Positions 53,937-64,000 of a stretch of 64,000 nucleotides of DNA are shown piece by piece; within the stretch, counting starts at the first letter, position 1; the number at the start of each line of letters is the position of its first letter. This stretch comes from Devosia limi DSM 17137. Its GTDB lineage: Bacteria; Pseudomonadota; Alphaproteobacteria; Rhizobiales; Devosiaceae. A model generated the notes under the pieces. That model saw nothing but the letters and a program-made list of their open reading frames with translations. It ran no database searches and was not told the DNA's origin. The DNA is taken from the NCBI RefSeq assembly GCF_900128975.1, contig NZ_FQVC01000006.1, positions 62,001 through 126,000 of the forward strand, in the 5' to 3' direction. Both the position numbers and the translations under genes were made by a program.

Positions 53937-54626
53937 CTAGTCGGGGATCAGGCGGTAGCCGACCCCGGGTTCGTTGGTGACGAGGCGCGGCTGGGCCGGA
54001 TCGGCTTCGAGCTTGGCGCGGAGCTGGCCGACCAGCACGCGCAGATATTGCACATCCTCGACATGGGCCGGACCCCAGACCTGGGCCAGCAATTGGCGAT
54101 GGGTGAGAACCCGCCCGGCATTGGTGGCGAGCAGGACCAGCAGGTCATATTCCTTGGGCGTCAAATGCACCGGCTCGCCATTGCGGGCGATGCGGCGGCG
54201 GATCAGATCGATCTCGACCGGGCCGAAGCGGAACTGGGTCTCGGCGGGGGCCGAGGCGCCATCGCGATGCCGCAGGGCGGTACGGATGCGGGCCAGCAAT
54301 TCGCCGATGCCGAAGGGCTTTTCGACATAGTCATCGGCGCCGCGGTCCAGCGCCTCGATCTTTTCGGTTTCGCGGTCGCGGGCCGAAAGCACGATGATCG
54401 GTACGGCGGAAAAGGCACGGATGGCGGTGATGACATCCTTGCCGTCGCCATCGGGCAGACCGAGATCGAGCACGACCAGATCGGGCGCCTGGGTGGCGGC
54501 GAGGCGCTTGGCCTCGGCGGCGGTGCCGGACTGGATGACCTCGTAATCGACCGACAGCAGAGCCGGCTTGAGGAAGCGCTGGATCTGGGGTTCGTCATCG
54601 ACGACCAGGATGCGGGGACCAGTCAC
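53937..54626 (-). CDS. kdpE: Response regulator KdpE
   Basis: This OmpR-type regulator turns on kdpFABC when phosphorylated by KdpD. Its 229 residues have a receiver domain (ILVVDDEPQIQRFL; phosphoacceptor Asp in VVLDLGLPD) and a winged-helix domain (LTPKEYDLLVLLATNAGRVL). The ATG overlaps the kdpD stop (ATGA). Confidence 0.95.
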   Translation of the reverse strand: MTGPRILVVDDEPQIQRFLKPALLSVDYEVIQSGTAAEAKRLAATQAPDLVVLDLGLPDGDGKDVITAIRAFSAVPIIVLSARDRETEKIEALDRGADDYVEKPFGIGELLARIRTALRHRDGASAPAETQFRFGPVEIDLIRRRIARNGEPVHLTPKEYDLLVLLATNAGRVLTHRQLLAQVWGPAHVEDVQYLRVLVGQLRAKLEADPAQPRLVTNEPGVGYRLIPD

Positions 54627-57298
54627 GAACGGGCTCCTTCGGCGAGCGGCAGACGAATGGTAAAACGGGTGCCCCGGCGGCGCATGGCGGGGCTTTCGGC
54701 CTTGAGCGTGCCGCCCATGGCCTCGACAAAGCCGCGGGCGATGGAGAGGCCCAGACCGGTGCCGGCGGCGCGATGGTCGCCTTTGGCGCGACGGTAGAAC
54801 TTGTCGAAGATGGCTTCGAGTTCGCCGGGCGGGATGCCCTTGCCCTGATCGGTGACGGCGATGGTGGCCATGCCATTGTCGACGCGGACAAAGATGGTCA
54901 CCGGCAAGGCGGTGCCAGCATATTTGCGGGCATTGTCCAGAAGGTTGAACAGCACCGGATCGAGCAGGGCCGGATCGGCCAGCACCGGCGGCATGGCATC
55001 GGCAATGCTGGTTTCCACCACCAGCGCCGGATCCAGCGCGCGGGCCCGTTCAACGACATTGGTGATCAATGCCAGCAGATCGACTGGGTCACGCCGGGGT
55101 TTGACCGCGCCGGATTCGATGCGGGTCATGTCGAAGAGATTGGTGACGAAGCGGTTGAGCCGCCCGGTCTCCTCCTCGATGGACATCAGCAGGTCGGCGC
55201 GGGTCTCCCCATTCATGCGATCGCCCAGCTGACGCAGCGTGGTCACGGCACCGGTGATCGAGGCCAGCGGGGTGCGCAGATCGTGCGAGAGCGAAGACAG
55301 CAGCGCGGTCTGCAGCTTTTCGCCCTCCTTTTCCAGGGCAATGCGGGCATTGTCGCGCACCAGCCGGGCCCGGTCGATGGCGATGGCCGCCTGCTCGAGA
55401 ATTGCGGCAACCTGGCGGCCCTCGTCGGGGGTCAGCGGACCGCGCTCGGCATTGAGTTTCAGGCCCACCACCCCGACCAGGCGCTGCTCGGAGCGAATGG
55501 GCAGGAACAGATAGGGCACGGCCGGCAATGTTGCGGTCAAGAAGCCGGCGGGCTCACGCTTGTCATGGGCCCAGCGGGCCGCGGTCATAGCGGTTGCATC
55601 GAGGTTTTGATCAGGAGGCCAGGCGACCTGCAATTCCAGCTCCCCACCATCGAGCGAGGCCAGCAGCACGGTATCGAGGCCCAGCGTCGTCTGCAGATGC
55701 CCGGCGGTGGCGGTCAGCACGTTATCGAGTCCATAGGCAGCCGAGAGCTTGCGGGAAAAGTCGTAGAGCGCCTGCGTGTTGCGGACAGCCTGGCGCGCCC
55801 GCCCCATCTGCTCGCGCAGACGCGCCGCCAGCGAGCCAGTGACCACGGCGACGCCCACAAAAATCGCCAGCGCCAGCACTTCATGGGGCCGGGCGATGGT
55901 GAAGGTGCGGACCGGATCGATGAAGAAAAAATTGTAGGCAAGGAAGGAAAGGCCAGCAGCCAGCAGCGCCGCAAAGCGACCTCCCAGCAATGCCGAAACC
56001 AGCACCGCGACAAGGAACAGCATGGAGAGGTTCTGCAGCGCCACCAGTTGCGACAGTCCCAGCCCCAAAACCGTGATGAGGCCAGTGGCAACAAAAGGCA
56101 GGGCCAATGTCAGCGCCCATTGCGGCAGGGTGCGACGCCGCAGCCGCAATGGATTGCGCGGCGCATCGCCCTGCCCCGGCACCATATAGACGCCGATGTC
56201 GCCGGCGGCGCGCAGCAGCGCCTCGGGCAGCGAGCGGCGCGGCAAGAGGCCGGGTCGGGGGCGACCGACGACGATCTGGGTGATGTTTTCGCGCCTAGCG
56301 ATGCGCAGGATTTCGGCAACGAAATCATCGACGGTGGCGCGCCGGATTTCGGCACCCAGCCGCTCGGCCAGGTGCAGGGTCGCTTCGAGCCGCGCTGCCC
56401 TGGCAGGCGGGGGGATGGGATTGCTGGCACCGCTGAGCGACAGCACGATCCAGCGCGCATTCAGCCCGACCGCAAGGCGACTGGCGGTGCGCACCACTTT
56501 TTCGGAGAGCTGATCGGGACCGACACAGACCAACAGGCGTTCGCCGGTGGTCCAGGGCCCTTCGACGGCCTGCTGGCGCCAGATATCGGCCATCTGGTCA
56601 TCGACGCGATCGGCAGTGCGGCGCAGCGCCAGTTCGCGCAGGGCGGTCAGATTGGCGGGCTTGAAAAAGCCTTCGGCAGCGCGGCCGGCATTTTCGGGCA
56701 GGTAGACCTTGCCCTCCCTGAGCCGGGCGATCAGCTCGGACGGTGGCAGATCGACCAGCACCACCTCATCGGCCTTTTGCAGCACGATATCGGGCACGGT
56801 TTCGCGCACCGGCACGCCAGCAATGCGGGCAACCAGATCGGACAGGCTTTCGAGGTGCTGCACGTTGAGCGCCGTCCACACATCGATGCCGGCGGCGAGC
56901 AGCTCGGCGATATCCTGGTAGCGCTTGGGGTGGCGCGCATCGGCATCGTTGGAATGGGCCAGTTCGTCGACGATGATAATGGCTGGCTTGCGCCGGAGCG
57001 CCGCATCGAGATCGAACTCGTCATAGGTGCGCCCCGCCTGACGGCCGGCGCGGCGCGGCAGGATTTCGAGACCTTCGAGCAGCGCTGCGGTTTCGGCGCG
57101 GCCGTGGGTTTCAACCAGGCCAATGACGATTTCGACGCCCTCGGCCCGCCGCTGCCGGGCACGGGTGAGCATGGCATAGGTCTTGCCGACGCCGGGCGCG
57201 GCACCCAGAAAAATCGTCAGCTTGCCGCGGGTTTCCCGCGCGGCAAGCTCCAGAAGGGCAGCCGGATCGGGCCGCAATGTGTCGTTGTTGTCAGTCAT
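54623..57298 (-). CDS. kdpD: Sensor histidine kinase KdpD
   Basis: This potassium/turgor sensor has 891 residues, in order: an N-terminal KdpD domain with Walker motif FLGAAPGVGKTYAML, a USP-like domain (about 245-360), four membrane segments (about 395-500), a GAF-like domain, and a kinase core with H-box SLSHDLRTPLASITGA and GTGLGLSIARGF. It begins 1 nt after kdpC. Confidence 0.96.
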   Translation of the reverse strand: MTDNNDTLRPDPAALLELAARETRGKLTIFLGAAPGVGKTYAMLTRARQRRAEGVEIVIGLVETHGRAETAALLEGLEILPRRAGRQAGRTYDEFDLDAALRRKPAIIIVDELAHSNDADARHPKRYQDIAELLAAGIDVWTALNVQHLESLSDLVARIAGVPVRETVPDIVLQKADEVVLVDLPPSELIARLREGKVYLPENAGRAAEGFFKPANLTALRELALRRTADRVDDQMADIWRQQAVEGPWTTGERLLVCVGPDQLSEKVVRTASRLAVGLNARWIVLSLSGASNPIPPPARAARLEATLHLAERLGAEIRRATVDDFVAEILRIARRENITQIVVGRPRPGLLPRRSLPEALLRAAGDIGVYMVPGQGDAPRNPLRLRRRTLPQWALTLALPFVATGLITVLGLGLSQLVALQNLSMLFLVAVLVSALLGGRFAALLAAGLSFLAYNFFFIDPVRTFTIARPHEVLALAIFVGVAVVTGSLAARLREQMGRARQAVRNTQALYDFSRKLSAAYGLDNVLTATAGHLQTTLGLDTVLLASLDGGELELQVAWPPDQNLDATAMTAARWAHDKREPAGFLTATLPAVPYLFLPIRSEQRLVGVVGLKLNAERGPLTPDEGRQVAAILEQAAIAIDRARLVRDNARIALEKEGEKLQTALLSSLSHDLRTPLASITGAVTTLRQLGDRMNGETRADLLMSIEEETGRLNRFVTNLFDMTRIESGAVKPRRDPVDLLALITNVVERARALDPALVVETSIADAMPPVLADPALLDPVLFNLLDNARKYAGTALPVTIFVRVDNGMATIAVTDQGKGIPPGELEAIFDKFYRRAKGDHRAAGTGLGLSIARGFVEAMGGTLKAESPAMRRRGTRFTIRLPLAEGARS

Positions 57299-57299
57299 C

Positions 57300-57860
57300 T
57301 CAGCTTGCTGGTGGCGCCATGGCGTCGAGTGCCAGGTTGAGCCTTAGCACATTCACTTGCGGCTCGCCGATAAGTCCCAGCACAGGGTGTTCGATGGTGG
57401 CGGCAAGGAGGGCGGCGACCTGTTCGGGCGGCAGCGCACGCGCCGTGGCAATGCGGGCGACCTGGGTCCGGGCGAAGGCGGGCGAGATATGGGGGTCCAG
57501 CCCCGAACCCGAAGTGGTGACCGCATCGGCAGGCACCGGCATGTCCAGGGCCAGCGCGGCGCTGCGTTCGACAATGGCATTGCGCAGAGCCATCGATGTC
57601 GGGCCGAGATTGCTGGCTCCGGAGCTGGCGGCGTTGTAGTCGGCCGCCGAGGGGCGCGGATGGAAATAGCCGGCGCCAGCGAAGTTCTGTCCGATCAGCG
57701 ATGAGCCAATCAGCACGCCATCGCGCTCGATGCGGCTGCCATTGGCCTGGGCGGGAAATGCCGCCTGGCCGATGCCGGTGATGGCCAGCGGATAGGCCAG
57801 CCCCAGCAGCAGGGTGAACAGGAGCATGAGCACGATGGCGGGACGAAGTTGAGCGAGCAT
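57300..57860 (-). CDS. kdpC: Potassium-transporting ATPase subunit KdpC
   Basis: This single-span accessory subunit stabilises the KdpFABC complex. It has 186 residues with an N-terminal membrane helix (IVLMLLFTLLLGLAYPLAIT), GSSLIGQNF and a conserved SGLDPHISPAFA. It lies 13 bp after kdpB and directly before kdpD. Confidence 0.95.
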   Translation of the reverse strand: MLAQLRPAIVLMLLFTLLLGLAYPLAITGIGQAAFPAQANGSRIERDGVLIGSSLIGQNFAGAGYFHPRPSAADYNAASSGASNLGPTSMALRNAIVERSAALALDMPVPADAVTTSGSGLDPHISPAFARTQVARIATARALPPEQVAALLAATIEHPVLGLIGEPQVNVLRLNLALDAMAPPAS

Positions 57861-57873
57861 GATGGTGCCTTCC

Positions 57874-59931
57874 CTAAATCAGGTTGAGGGCGGAAACCGC
57901 CATATCGACAAGCTTGATGCCCACGAACGGCGCGATCAGCCCGCCGAGGCCATAGACCAGCAGGTTGCGGCGCAGCAGGGCGGCGGCGCCCACCGGGCGG
58001 TATTTGACACCGCGCAGGGCCAGCGGGATCAACACCACGATAATCAGCGCATTGAAGATCACCGCCGACAGGATCGCCGATTGCGGCGAGGCCAGGCCCA
58101 TGACGTTGAGCACGCCAAGTTCGGGATAGGTGGCCAGGAACAGCGCCGGGATGATGGCGAAATATTTGGCGACGTCATTGGCGATGGAGAAAGTGGTGAG
58201 CGAGCCGCGCGTCATCAGGATCTGCTTGCCGATCTCGACGATCTCGATGAGCTTGGTGGGGCTGGAATCCAGATCCACCATATTGCCGGCTTCGCGCGCC
58301 GCCTGGGTGCCCGATTGCATGGCGACGCCGACATCGGCCTGGGCCAAAGCCGGGGCGTCATTGGTGCCGTCGCCGCACATGGCGATGAGGCGGCCACCGG
58401 TCTGTTCGCGGCGGATGAAATCGAGCTTCTGCTCGGGCGTGGCTTCGGCGAGGAAATCATCGACGCCGGCTTCCGAGGCGATGGCGGCGGCGGTGACGGG
58501 ATTGTCGCCGGTGACCATCACCGTCCTGATACCCATGGCGCGCAGGGCCGCGAAGCGCTCCTTGATGCCGGGCTTGACCACATCCTTGAGGTGGATGACG
58601 CCGAGCAGGCGCCCGCTATCGGCGACGCCGAGAGGCGTGCCGCCACTGCGCGCGACCTTGTCGACGGCGGCGAGGAATTCGCGTGGGGCGGTGTCGCGGC
58701 TGATGCCGGCAAAGGCCAGCACCGCATCGATGGCGCCCTTGCGGATCTGGCGGCCCTCGATATCGATGCCCGAAATCCGGGTCGTTGCCGAGAACGGAAT
58801 GGTGGTGGTGCCATTGCCGACGATGCGCGGTTCGGTGAGGCCGAAATCGGCCTTGGCCAGCGCCACGATCGAGCGGCCTTCGGCGGTTTCGTCGGCGAGA
58901 CTGGCCAGCAGCACGGCTTCGGCGAGGGAGACTTCGCTGACGCCGTCGACCGGCAGGAATTCGCTGGCCATGCGATTGCCGAAGGTGATGGTGCCGGTCT
59001 TGTCGAGCAGGAGGGTATCGACATCACCGGCGGCTTCCACCGCGCGGCCGGAGGTGGCGATGACATTGAAGCGGATCAACCGATCCATGCCGGCAATGCC
59101 GATGGCCGAGAGCAGCCCGCCAATGGTGGTGGGGATCAGGGTGACCAGCAAAGCGGCCAGGACCGCCAGAGACAGATCGCTGCCCGAATAGAGCGCCAGG
59201 CCATAAAGGCTGACCACGGCAATCAGGAAGATCAGCGTGAGGCCCGAGAGCAGGATCGACAGCGCGATCTCATTGGGGGTCTTCTGGCGCTTGGCGCCTT
59301 CGATCAGCCCGATCATGCGATCGACAAAGCTTTCGCCGGGCTTGGTGGTGATGCGGATGCGCAGCCAGTCGGAGATTACCTCGGTGCCGCCAGTGACGGC
59401 CGAACGGTCGCCGCCGCTTTCGCGGATCACCGGGGCGGACTCCCCGGTAATGGCGCTTTCATTGACCGAGGCCAGGCCAGCGACGACCTCGCCGTCGCCG
59501 GGGATCAGGTCCCCGGTTTCGACCAGCACGATATCGCCGACCCTGAGGCTGGCGGCCGGCACGATCTCGCAGCCATTATTGCCCGGCTGGCCGGGAAACA
59601 GCAGCTTCTTGGCGATGAGGTCGGCCTTGCCGCGCTTGAGGCTTTCGGCCTGGGCCTTGCCGCGCCCTTCGGCGACGGCTTCGGCGAAGTTGGCGAACAG
59701 CACGGTGAACCAGAGCCAGGCGGCGATCTGGCCGGAAAAGGCCGGTGCGCCGGTGCCGCCGCTCATTTCCAGCAGCCAGAGCAGCGTGACGAAGGCCGCC
59801 ACCACTTCGGTGACGAAGATCACCGGATTGCGCACCAGTTGGCGCGGATCGAGCTTGACCAGCGCATCGCGCAGCGCCGGGAACAGGATCGCCGGGGCGA
59901 GCACTGAGGGCGAGAGGGTTTTGGACGACAT
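57874..59931 (-). CDS. kdpB: Potassium-transporting P-type ATPase subunit KdpB
   Basis: This is the ATP-hydrolysing subunit, 685 residues. The phosphorylated aspartate is Asp310 in DKTGT; the actuator loop TGES is at 162-165, [10 protein letters not shown] is the hinge motif, and the membrane part has [13 protein letters not shown]. The start follows AGGAGAC. kdpA is 11 bp upstream. Confidence 0.97.
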   Translation of the reverse strand: MSSKTLSPSVLAPAILFPALRDALVKLDPRQLVRNPVIFVTEVVAAFVTLLWLLEMSGGTGAPAFSGQIAAWLWFTVLFANFAEAVAEGRGKAQAESLKRGKADLIAKKLLFPGQPGNNGCEIVPAASLRVGDIVLVETGDLIPGDGEVVAGLASVNESAITGESAPVIRESGGDRSAVTGGTEVISDWLRIRITTKPGESFVDRMIGLIEGAKRQKTPNEIALSILLSGLTLIFLIAVVSLYGLALYSGSDLSLAVLAALLVTLIPTTIGGLLSAIGIAGMDRLIRFNVIATSGRAVEAAGDVDTLLLDKTGTITFGNRMASEFLPVDGVSEVSLAEAVLLASLADETAEGRSIVALAKADFGLTEPRIVGNGTTTIPFSATTRISGIDIEGRQIRKGAIDAVLAFAGISRDTAPREFLAAVDKVARSGGTPLGVADSGRLLGVIHLKDVVKPGIKERFAALRAMGIRTVMVTGDNPVTAAAIASEAGVDDFLAEATPEQKLDFIRREQTGGRLIAMCGDGTNDAPALAQADVGVAMQSGTQAAREAGNMVDLDSSPTKLIEIVEIGKQILMTRGSLTTFSIANDVAKYFAIIPALFLATYPELGVLNVMGLASPQSAILSAVIFNALIIVVLIPLALRGVKYRPVGAAALLRRNLLVYGLGGLIAPFVGIKLVDMAVSALNLI

Positions 59932-59942
59932 GATTGCGTCTC

Positions 59943-61652
59943 CTAGAAGGTCTGGCCGGCGAGCATCAGCACATGCTCGAGGATGGGGCCGAGGGCGAGC
60001 GCCGGGAAGAATTGCAGGCCGCCCAGAATGAGGATGATGCCAATGAGCAGGCCGACAAACAGCGGGCCATGGGTGGGGAAGGTGCCGCTCGACGGCGCCA
60101 CTCTGGGCTTGGTTGCCAGGGCCCCGGCAATGGCCAGCACCGGCACGATATAGGCGAAGCGCCCGGCCAGCATGGCCAGCCCCAGCGTGGTATTGTACCA
60201 GGGCGAATTGGCCGAGAGCCCGCCAAAGGCCGAGCCGTTATTGGCCGCCGCCGAGGTATAGGCATAAAGGATTTCGCTGAGGCCATGGGGACCGGCACTG
60301 GCGAGGCCGGCGAGCCCGGCGGGCAGCATGGCGGCGACCGAGGAGAAGCCGAGAATGGCCGTCGGCAGCAACAGCACGGCCAGCATGGCCAGCTTGATTT
60401 CGCGCGCCTCGATCTTCTTGCCCAGCAGTTCGGGCGTGCGGCCAACCATCAGCCCGGCGATGAACACGGCGAGGATCGAGAACACCAGCATGGCATAAAG
60501 ACCCGAGCCAACGCCGCCGGGGAGGATCTCGCCCAGCTGCATCAGGAACATCGGCACCAGCCCGCCCAGGGGGGTAAGGGAGGACATCATGGCATTGACG
60601 CCGCCATTGGATATGCCGGTGGTGACGCCGGCATAGAGCGCGGTCATGGCCTGGCCGAAGCGGACTTCCTTGCCTTCCATATTGCCCAAAGCCGGATCGA
60701 CGCCGAGCGCGAGATGGATCGGATTACCCGCGGTTTCGGCCCAATAGACGATGCCGATACCAGTGACGAGCAGGATGGCCATGGCACTGAGCAGGGCCCA
60801 GGCCTGACGGCGGCTGCCGACGATCTGGCCGAAGGCGTAAACCAAAGCAGCCGATATCGACAGCATCGAGAAGATGTTGAGGTAATTGCTGAAGGCGTTG
60901 GGGTTTTCAAACGGATGGGCGGCATTGACGTTGAAGAAGCCGCCGCCATTGGTGCCCAATTGCTTGATGGCTTCCTGGCTGGCAACCGGGCCGAGCGCGA
61001 TGGTCTGGCTGGCGCCTTCGAGCGTGGTTGCCGCCATGGCGCCATCAAGCGTCTGCGGCAGGCCGAGGGCGACGAATGCCAGGGCCACGATGATGGCCAT
61101 GGGCAGCAGCACGTAGAGGGTAGCGCGGGTCAGATCGACCCAGAAATTGCCGAGTTCCTTGACGCCGGAGCGGGCGAAGGCGCGGGTGACGGCGATGGCC
61201 ACGGCGATGCCGGTGGCACCGGACACGAAGTTCTGCACGGTCAGGCCGGCCATCTGGCTGAAATGGCTCATGGTGGTTTCGCCGCCATAGGCCTGCCAAT
61301 TGGTATTGGTGACGAAGCTGGCCGCCGTATTGAAGGCCAGGTCGGGCGCGAGGGCGCCAAAGCCCTGTGGATTGAACGGCAAATAGGCCTGCAGGCGCAG
61401 CATGGCATAGAGCAGCAGGAAACCGGCGAGGCTGAAGGCCAGCACGCCGATCGCATAGGCGAACCAGCCCTGTTCGCGGCGCGGATCGACGCCCGCCAGA
61501 CGATAAAAGCCCGTCTCGACTGGCGCGAGAACGGGAGAAAGAGGCGTGCGGTCACCAGCGAACACGCGGGCCATGTAGAGGCCAAGCGGTTTGATGATAA
61601 CGAGCACGGCCAGCAGAACCGCAGCGATCTGCAGCCAGCCTTGCCAGGTCAT
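59943..61652 (-). CDS. kdpA: Potassium-transporting ATPase subunit KdpA
   Basis: This channel-like subunit binds and conducts K+. The 569-residue protein has ten membrane segments and SKT-type selectivity loops ([32 protein letters not shown] stretch). The ATG at 61652 follows CAAGGAG. It is read after kdpF. Confidence 0.96.
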   Translation of the reverse strand: MTWQGWLQIAAVLLAVLVIIKPLGLYMARVFAGDRTPLSPVLAPVETGFYRLAGVDPRREQGWFAYAIGVLAFSLAGFLLLYAMLRLQAYLPFNPQGFGALAPDLAFNTAASFVTNTNWQAYGGETTMSHFSQMAGLTVQNFVSGATGIAVAIAVTRAFARSGVKELGNFWVDLTRATLYVLLPMAIIVALAFVALGLPQTLDGAMAATTLEGASQTIALGPVASQEAIKQLGTNGGGFFNVNAAHPFENPNAFSNYLNIFSMLSISAALVYAFGQIVGSRRQAWALLSAMAILLVTGIGIVYWAETAGNPIHLALGVDPALGNMEGKEVRFGQAMTALYAGVTTGISNGGVNAMMSSLTPLGGLVPMFLMQLGEILPGGVGSGLYAMLVFSILAVFIAGLMVGRTPELLGKKIEAREIKLAMLAVLLLPTAILGFSSVAAMLPAGLAGLASAGPHGLSEILYAYTSAAANNGSAFGGLSANSPWYNTTLGLAMLAGRFAYIVPVLAIAGALATKPRVAPSSGTFPTHGPLFVGLLIGIILILGGLQFFPALALGPILEHVLMLAGQTF

Positions 61653-61680
61653 GAAAGGTCTCCTTGGGAGAAATTGAGGA

Positions 61681-61767
61681 TTAGAAGCGCTCGGGCGCCA
61701 AAAGGGTCACGACGAGGTAGGCCGCCAGGCCCAGCGCAACGAGCAGACCGGTAACGAGGATGACCAT
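61681..61767 (-). CDS. kdpF: Potassium-transporting ATPase subunit KdpF (28 residues)
   Basis: This tiny single-span peptide starts [17 protein letters not shown] and ends LLAPERF, a typical KdpF end. It is too short for most gene callers. It stabilises the KdpABC complex. It sits 28 bp upstream of kdpA. Confidence 0.9.
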   Translation of the reverse strand: MVILVTGLLVALGLAAYLVVTLLAPERF

Positions 61768-61773
61768 GGCGGA

Positions 61774-61857
61774 TCAAACCTTGCCGAGGCCGCGCGCGTA
61801 GAGCGCCAGACCGACAAAGGTGACAACAGCGATGGCAATGAAGACGAGATCGAGCAT
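61774..61857 (-). CDS. 27-residue membrane peptide ahead of kdpF
   Basis: An open frame (MLDLVFIAIAVVTFVGLALY, then a short basic tail) encodes one membrane helix. It ends 6 bp before kdpF, on the same strand. Composition resembles KdpF, but the end lacks the PERF signature. I infer it is a real first gene of the kdp operon, perhaps a second KdpF-like subunit. Confidence 0.65.
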   Translation of the reverse strand: MLDLVFIAIAVVTFVGLALYARGLGKV

Positions 61858-62236
<379 letters not shown>

Positions 62237-63295
62237 TCAGTCGACCCGGCCGCGGGCGCCGACGGGGACGGTTTCGACGACTGCGTCGCCCGAAATCAGG
62301 GTCACGGTATCGAACAGGTTGCTGACGACGCAGGCGTGGTTGGGGATGATGCGAAGCTTGTCGCCGATGGCCGGCCTGGTGGCGCAATTGGTGAGGTCGA
62401 TGGTGCCGTGTTCCTCGGAGAGGCCGGTGATGACAGCGCCGGGATAGGCTTCGATCAGGCCGAAGCCGTCCATGCCGAGGAGATCGCTGGTCAGCGCCTT
62501 GGAGCCGGCGTCGATGATAGCCCGGTTTTCGGTGGGGCGGCTGACCACGGTGGCGAGGACGGTCAGGGCGCAATCGGCGAAGCTGCCGACGCCTTTGGCG
62601 ACCTGGAAGCGGTCGAGATAGATATAGGTGCCGGGGCGGTGTTCGGTGGCGGCGGTGACTTCATGGGCGCGCCAGACATCGGGCGTGCCGCCATTGGAGA
62701 CGATGGCGGGCGGCAGGCCGGCATCGGTGAGGACGCGCCTGGCTTCGGCGAGCCAGGCGGCATTGGCCTCGACCTGCCCGGCAGCCGGATAGGTCATCAA
62801 GCCGCCAAAGGCGAGGCCGGGCGCAGCGTCGATCATCTGCGCCAAAGCCAGGGCGGCGGCCGGCGACTGCACGCCGCAGCGGCCCATGCCGGTATCGCAT
62901 TCGACCAGCACGCGTAGCGGCTCCAGTGCATCGATGAAGGCGGAGGACAGACCCAGCACCGTCTCTTCGCTATCGGCGGTGACAGCGATGCGCACCCGAT
63001 TGGCCAGCGCCCGCAGACGCTCCAGCTTGGCGAGCCCGATGATGTTGTAAGGCAGGAAGATGTCGCGGATCCCCGCATCGGCCATCACCTCGGCCTCGCC
63101 GAGCTTCTGCACGGTAATGCCGACGGCGCCCAGATCGATGGCCTGCTGGGCAAAGCGCGGCAGCTTGTGGGTCTTGATATGCGGCCGCAGGGCGAGGCCA
63201 TGGCTATCGGCATAGTCCTGCACGCGGCGAAGATTGGCATCGACCCGGTCGATATCGATCAGAACGGCGGGGGTATCGATATCGATAATGCTCAT
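62237..63295 (-). CDS. D-threonine aldolase-like PLP enzyme (alanine racemase N-terminal fold)
   Basis: The 352-residue protein has a fold-type III PLP barrel with the lysine in LRPHIKTHK, and the C-terminal metal-binding His-x-Cys in IPNHACVVSNLFD. This pair is the hallmark of D-threonine aldolase and D-serine dehydratase relatives. The start at 63295 lies 1 nt after the SDR stop, so it follows the SDR in an operon. Activity on a D-3-hydroxy amino acid is expected; the precise substrate is not known. Confidence 0.85.
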   Translation of the reverse strand: MSIIDIDTPAVLIDIDRVDANLRRVQDYADSHGLALRPHIKTHKLPRFAQQAIDLGAVGITVQKLGEAEVMADAGIRDIFLPYNIIGLAKLERLRALANRVRIAVTADSEETVLGLSSAFIDALEPLRVLVECDTGMGRCGVQSPAAALALAQMIDAAPGLAFGGLMTYPAAGQVEANAAWLAEARRVLTDAGLPPAIVSNGGTPDVWRAHEVTAATEHRPGTYIYLDRFQVAKGVGSFADCALTVLATVVSRPTENRAIIDAGSKALTSDLLGMDGFGLIEAYPGAVITGLSEEHGTIDLTNCATRPAIGDKLRIIPNHACVVSNLFDTVTLISGDAVVETVPVGARGRVD

Positions 63296-63296
63296 G

Positions 63297-64000
63297 TCAG
63301 GCATTTCCCTTGAGGACTTCATTGACGAAACGCAGGTTCCCGGCGGTCAGCCCGGCATCGACCGGCAGCACCGTGCCGGTGATCCCCGAGGCGGCAGGGG
63401 AGCAAAAGAATACGGCAGCATTGGCGACTTCCATCGGCAGGACCATGCGGCCCAATGGATAATGCGGCAGCACATTATCGAGCAGGCTCGGGTCGGCCTC
63501 AAGGCGATGGTCCCAGGCCGGCGTGCGGACCGAGCCGGGGCAGATGACATTGGCGCGGACGCCCTGACCGCCGCGCTCGATGGCGATGGCCTTGGCATAG
63601 GCGACAAGCCCCGCCTTGGCGGCGGAATAGGCCGGGTTGCCATAATGAGCGATGGCATTGACCGAGGAGATGAAGACGAGGCTGCCCGAGCCGCGGTCAG
63701 CCATGGCAGCAACGATCGGATCGGTCATGGCATAGGCGCCATTGAGGTTGATCGCCAGTTCGGACGCCCAGATCTCGTCATCGAGATGCTCAAGCACCTC
63801 GGCGCGGGTGAAGCCGGCATTGGAGACCACCGCATCGGGCGTGCCCGCCTCGGCGAGGTAGCGGGTGATGGCGGCGCGGGTGCCCCTGGGATCGGCCTGA
63901 TCGAACAATACCTGATGGGTCAGACCCATTCCATCGAGCATGCCGGCTTCGCGGTCGGCGCCGGCGACAAGCGCGCCGGCGGCCTGGAAGGCGGCGACCA
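63297..64000 (-). CDS. Short-chain dehydrogenase/reductase (5' end outside window)
   Basis: This Rossmann-fold oxidoreductase is cut at its N-terminus; the frame stays open to the window edge (AAFQAAGALVAGADREAG precedes the first internal Met). Visible marks are SNAG (cofactor), Ser in VFISSVNA, active-site Tyr-x3-Lys in PAYSAAKAG and the end PVDAGLTAGN. It is directly upstream of the D-threonine aldolase-like gene, suggesting a joint pathway for a hydroxy amino acid. Confidence 0.88.
   Translation of the reverse strand, partial: VAAFQAAGALVAGADREAGMLDGMGLTHQVLFDQADPRGTRAAITRYLAEAGTPDAVVSNAGFTRAEVLEHLDDEIWASELAINLNGAYAMTDPIVAAMADRGSGSLVFISSVNAIAHYGNPAYSAAKAGLVAYAKAIAIERGGQGVRANVICPGSVRTPAWDHRLEADPSLLDNVLPHYPLGRMVLPMEVANAAVFFCSPAASGITGTVLPVDAGLTAGNLRFVNEVLKGNA

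Noticed and set aside
54773..61754. Very long open frames opposite kdpA, kdpB and kdpD (about 606, 682 and 855 codons)
   Set aside because: They lie antisense to well-recognised kdp genes; their products are rich in Gly, Gln, Asp and Arg with no domain. High GC content removes stops on the opposite strand.

Overview
The window is high-GC alphaproteobacterial DNA. The gene order rpmH-rnpA-yidC-engB ... argB ... HAD nucleotidase and the overall gene content fit the Hyphomicrobiales, perhaps a Devosia-like organism. The genus is an inference from content and style, not from a database match. Most of it is chromosome, interrupted by one integrative element of about 17.9 kb.

Layout: (1) 1-2646, a nitrate/sulfonate/taurine-type ABC importer on the minus strand (ATPase cut by the window edge). 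(2) 3033-13500, a complete autoinducer-2 (AI-2) uptake and processing locus: lsrA-lsrC-lsrD-lsrB plus an LVIVD-repeat protein on the minus strand, and divergent lsrR, a class II aldolase, lsrK and lsrG on the plus strand. No lsrF and no luxS are present. (3) 13840-31779, an integrative mobilizable element in the 3' end of a tRNA-Arg(ACG) gene. It has mobC, a relaxase, a TraG/VirD4-like ATPase with a separate membrane partner, a type I restriction-modification operon (hsdR-hsdS-prrC-hsdM) that encloses a PrrC anticodon nuclease and is led by a Phd-type gene, several unknown cargo genes, a small resolvase, and a large serine recombinase with a small acidic upstream partner. (4) 31987-34911, an orphan histidine kinase and a flavoprotein that has lost its redox-active cysteines. 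(5) 35071-38300, rpmH-rnpA-yidC-engB. (6) 38301-43086, a glutamine amidotransferase, Tat-exported MsrB, a fasciclin protein, a repeat-rich gene desert, and an anti-sigma/ECF-sigma pair. (7) 43192-53720, housekeeping and transport genes (argB, DHA2 exporter with TetR, ilvA, HAD nucleotidase, VOC protein, ABC exporter, AcuI-type reductase). (8) 53937-61857, a complete kdp potassium system, kdpFABCDE, with an extra 27-residue membrane peptide ahead of kdpF. (9) 62237-64000, a D-threonine aldolase-like enzyme and a truncated SDR.

The most interesting point is how the element is joined to the chromosome. The 10-bp core ATGGCGCGCC occurs at both ends. The recombinase gene runs in frame through the right-hand core into the tRNA. 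The left-hand core starts an in-frame 38-codon open frame that overlaps the start of mobC. In the excised circle the recombinase would therefore carry a different C-terminus and be directly joined to the mobilization operon; integration swaps the tail and breaks that link.

Other points worth following are a matching ECF-type promoter ahead of both the sigma operon and the fasciclin gene, a 9-bp palindromic motif (GGTA-C/G-TACC) clustered in the element in several reading frames, and a class II aldolase where lsrF is expected.
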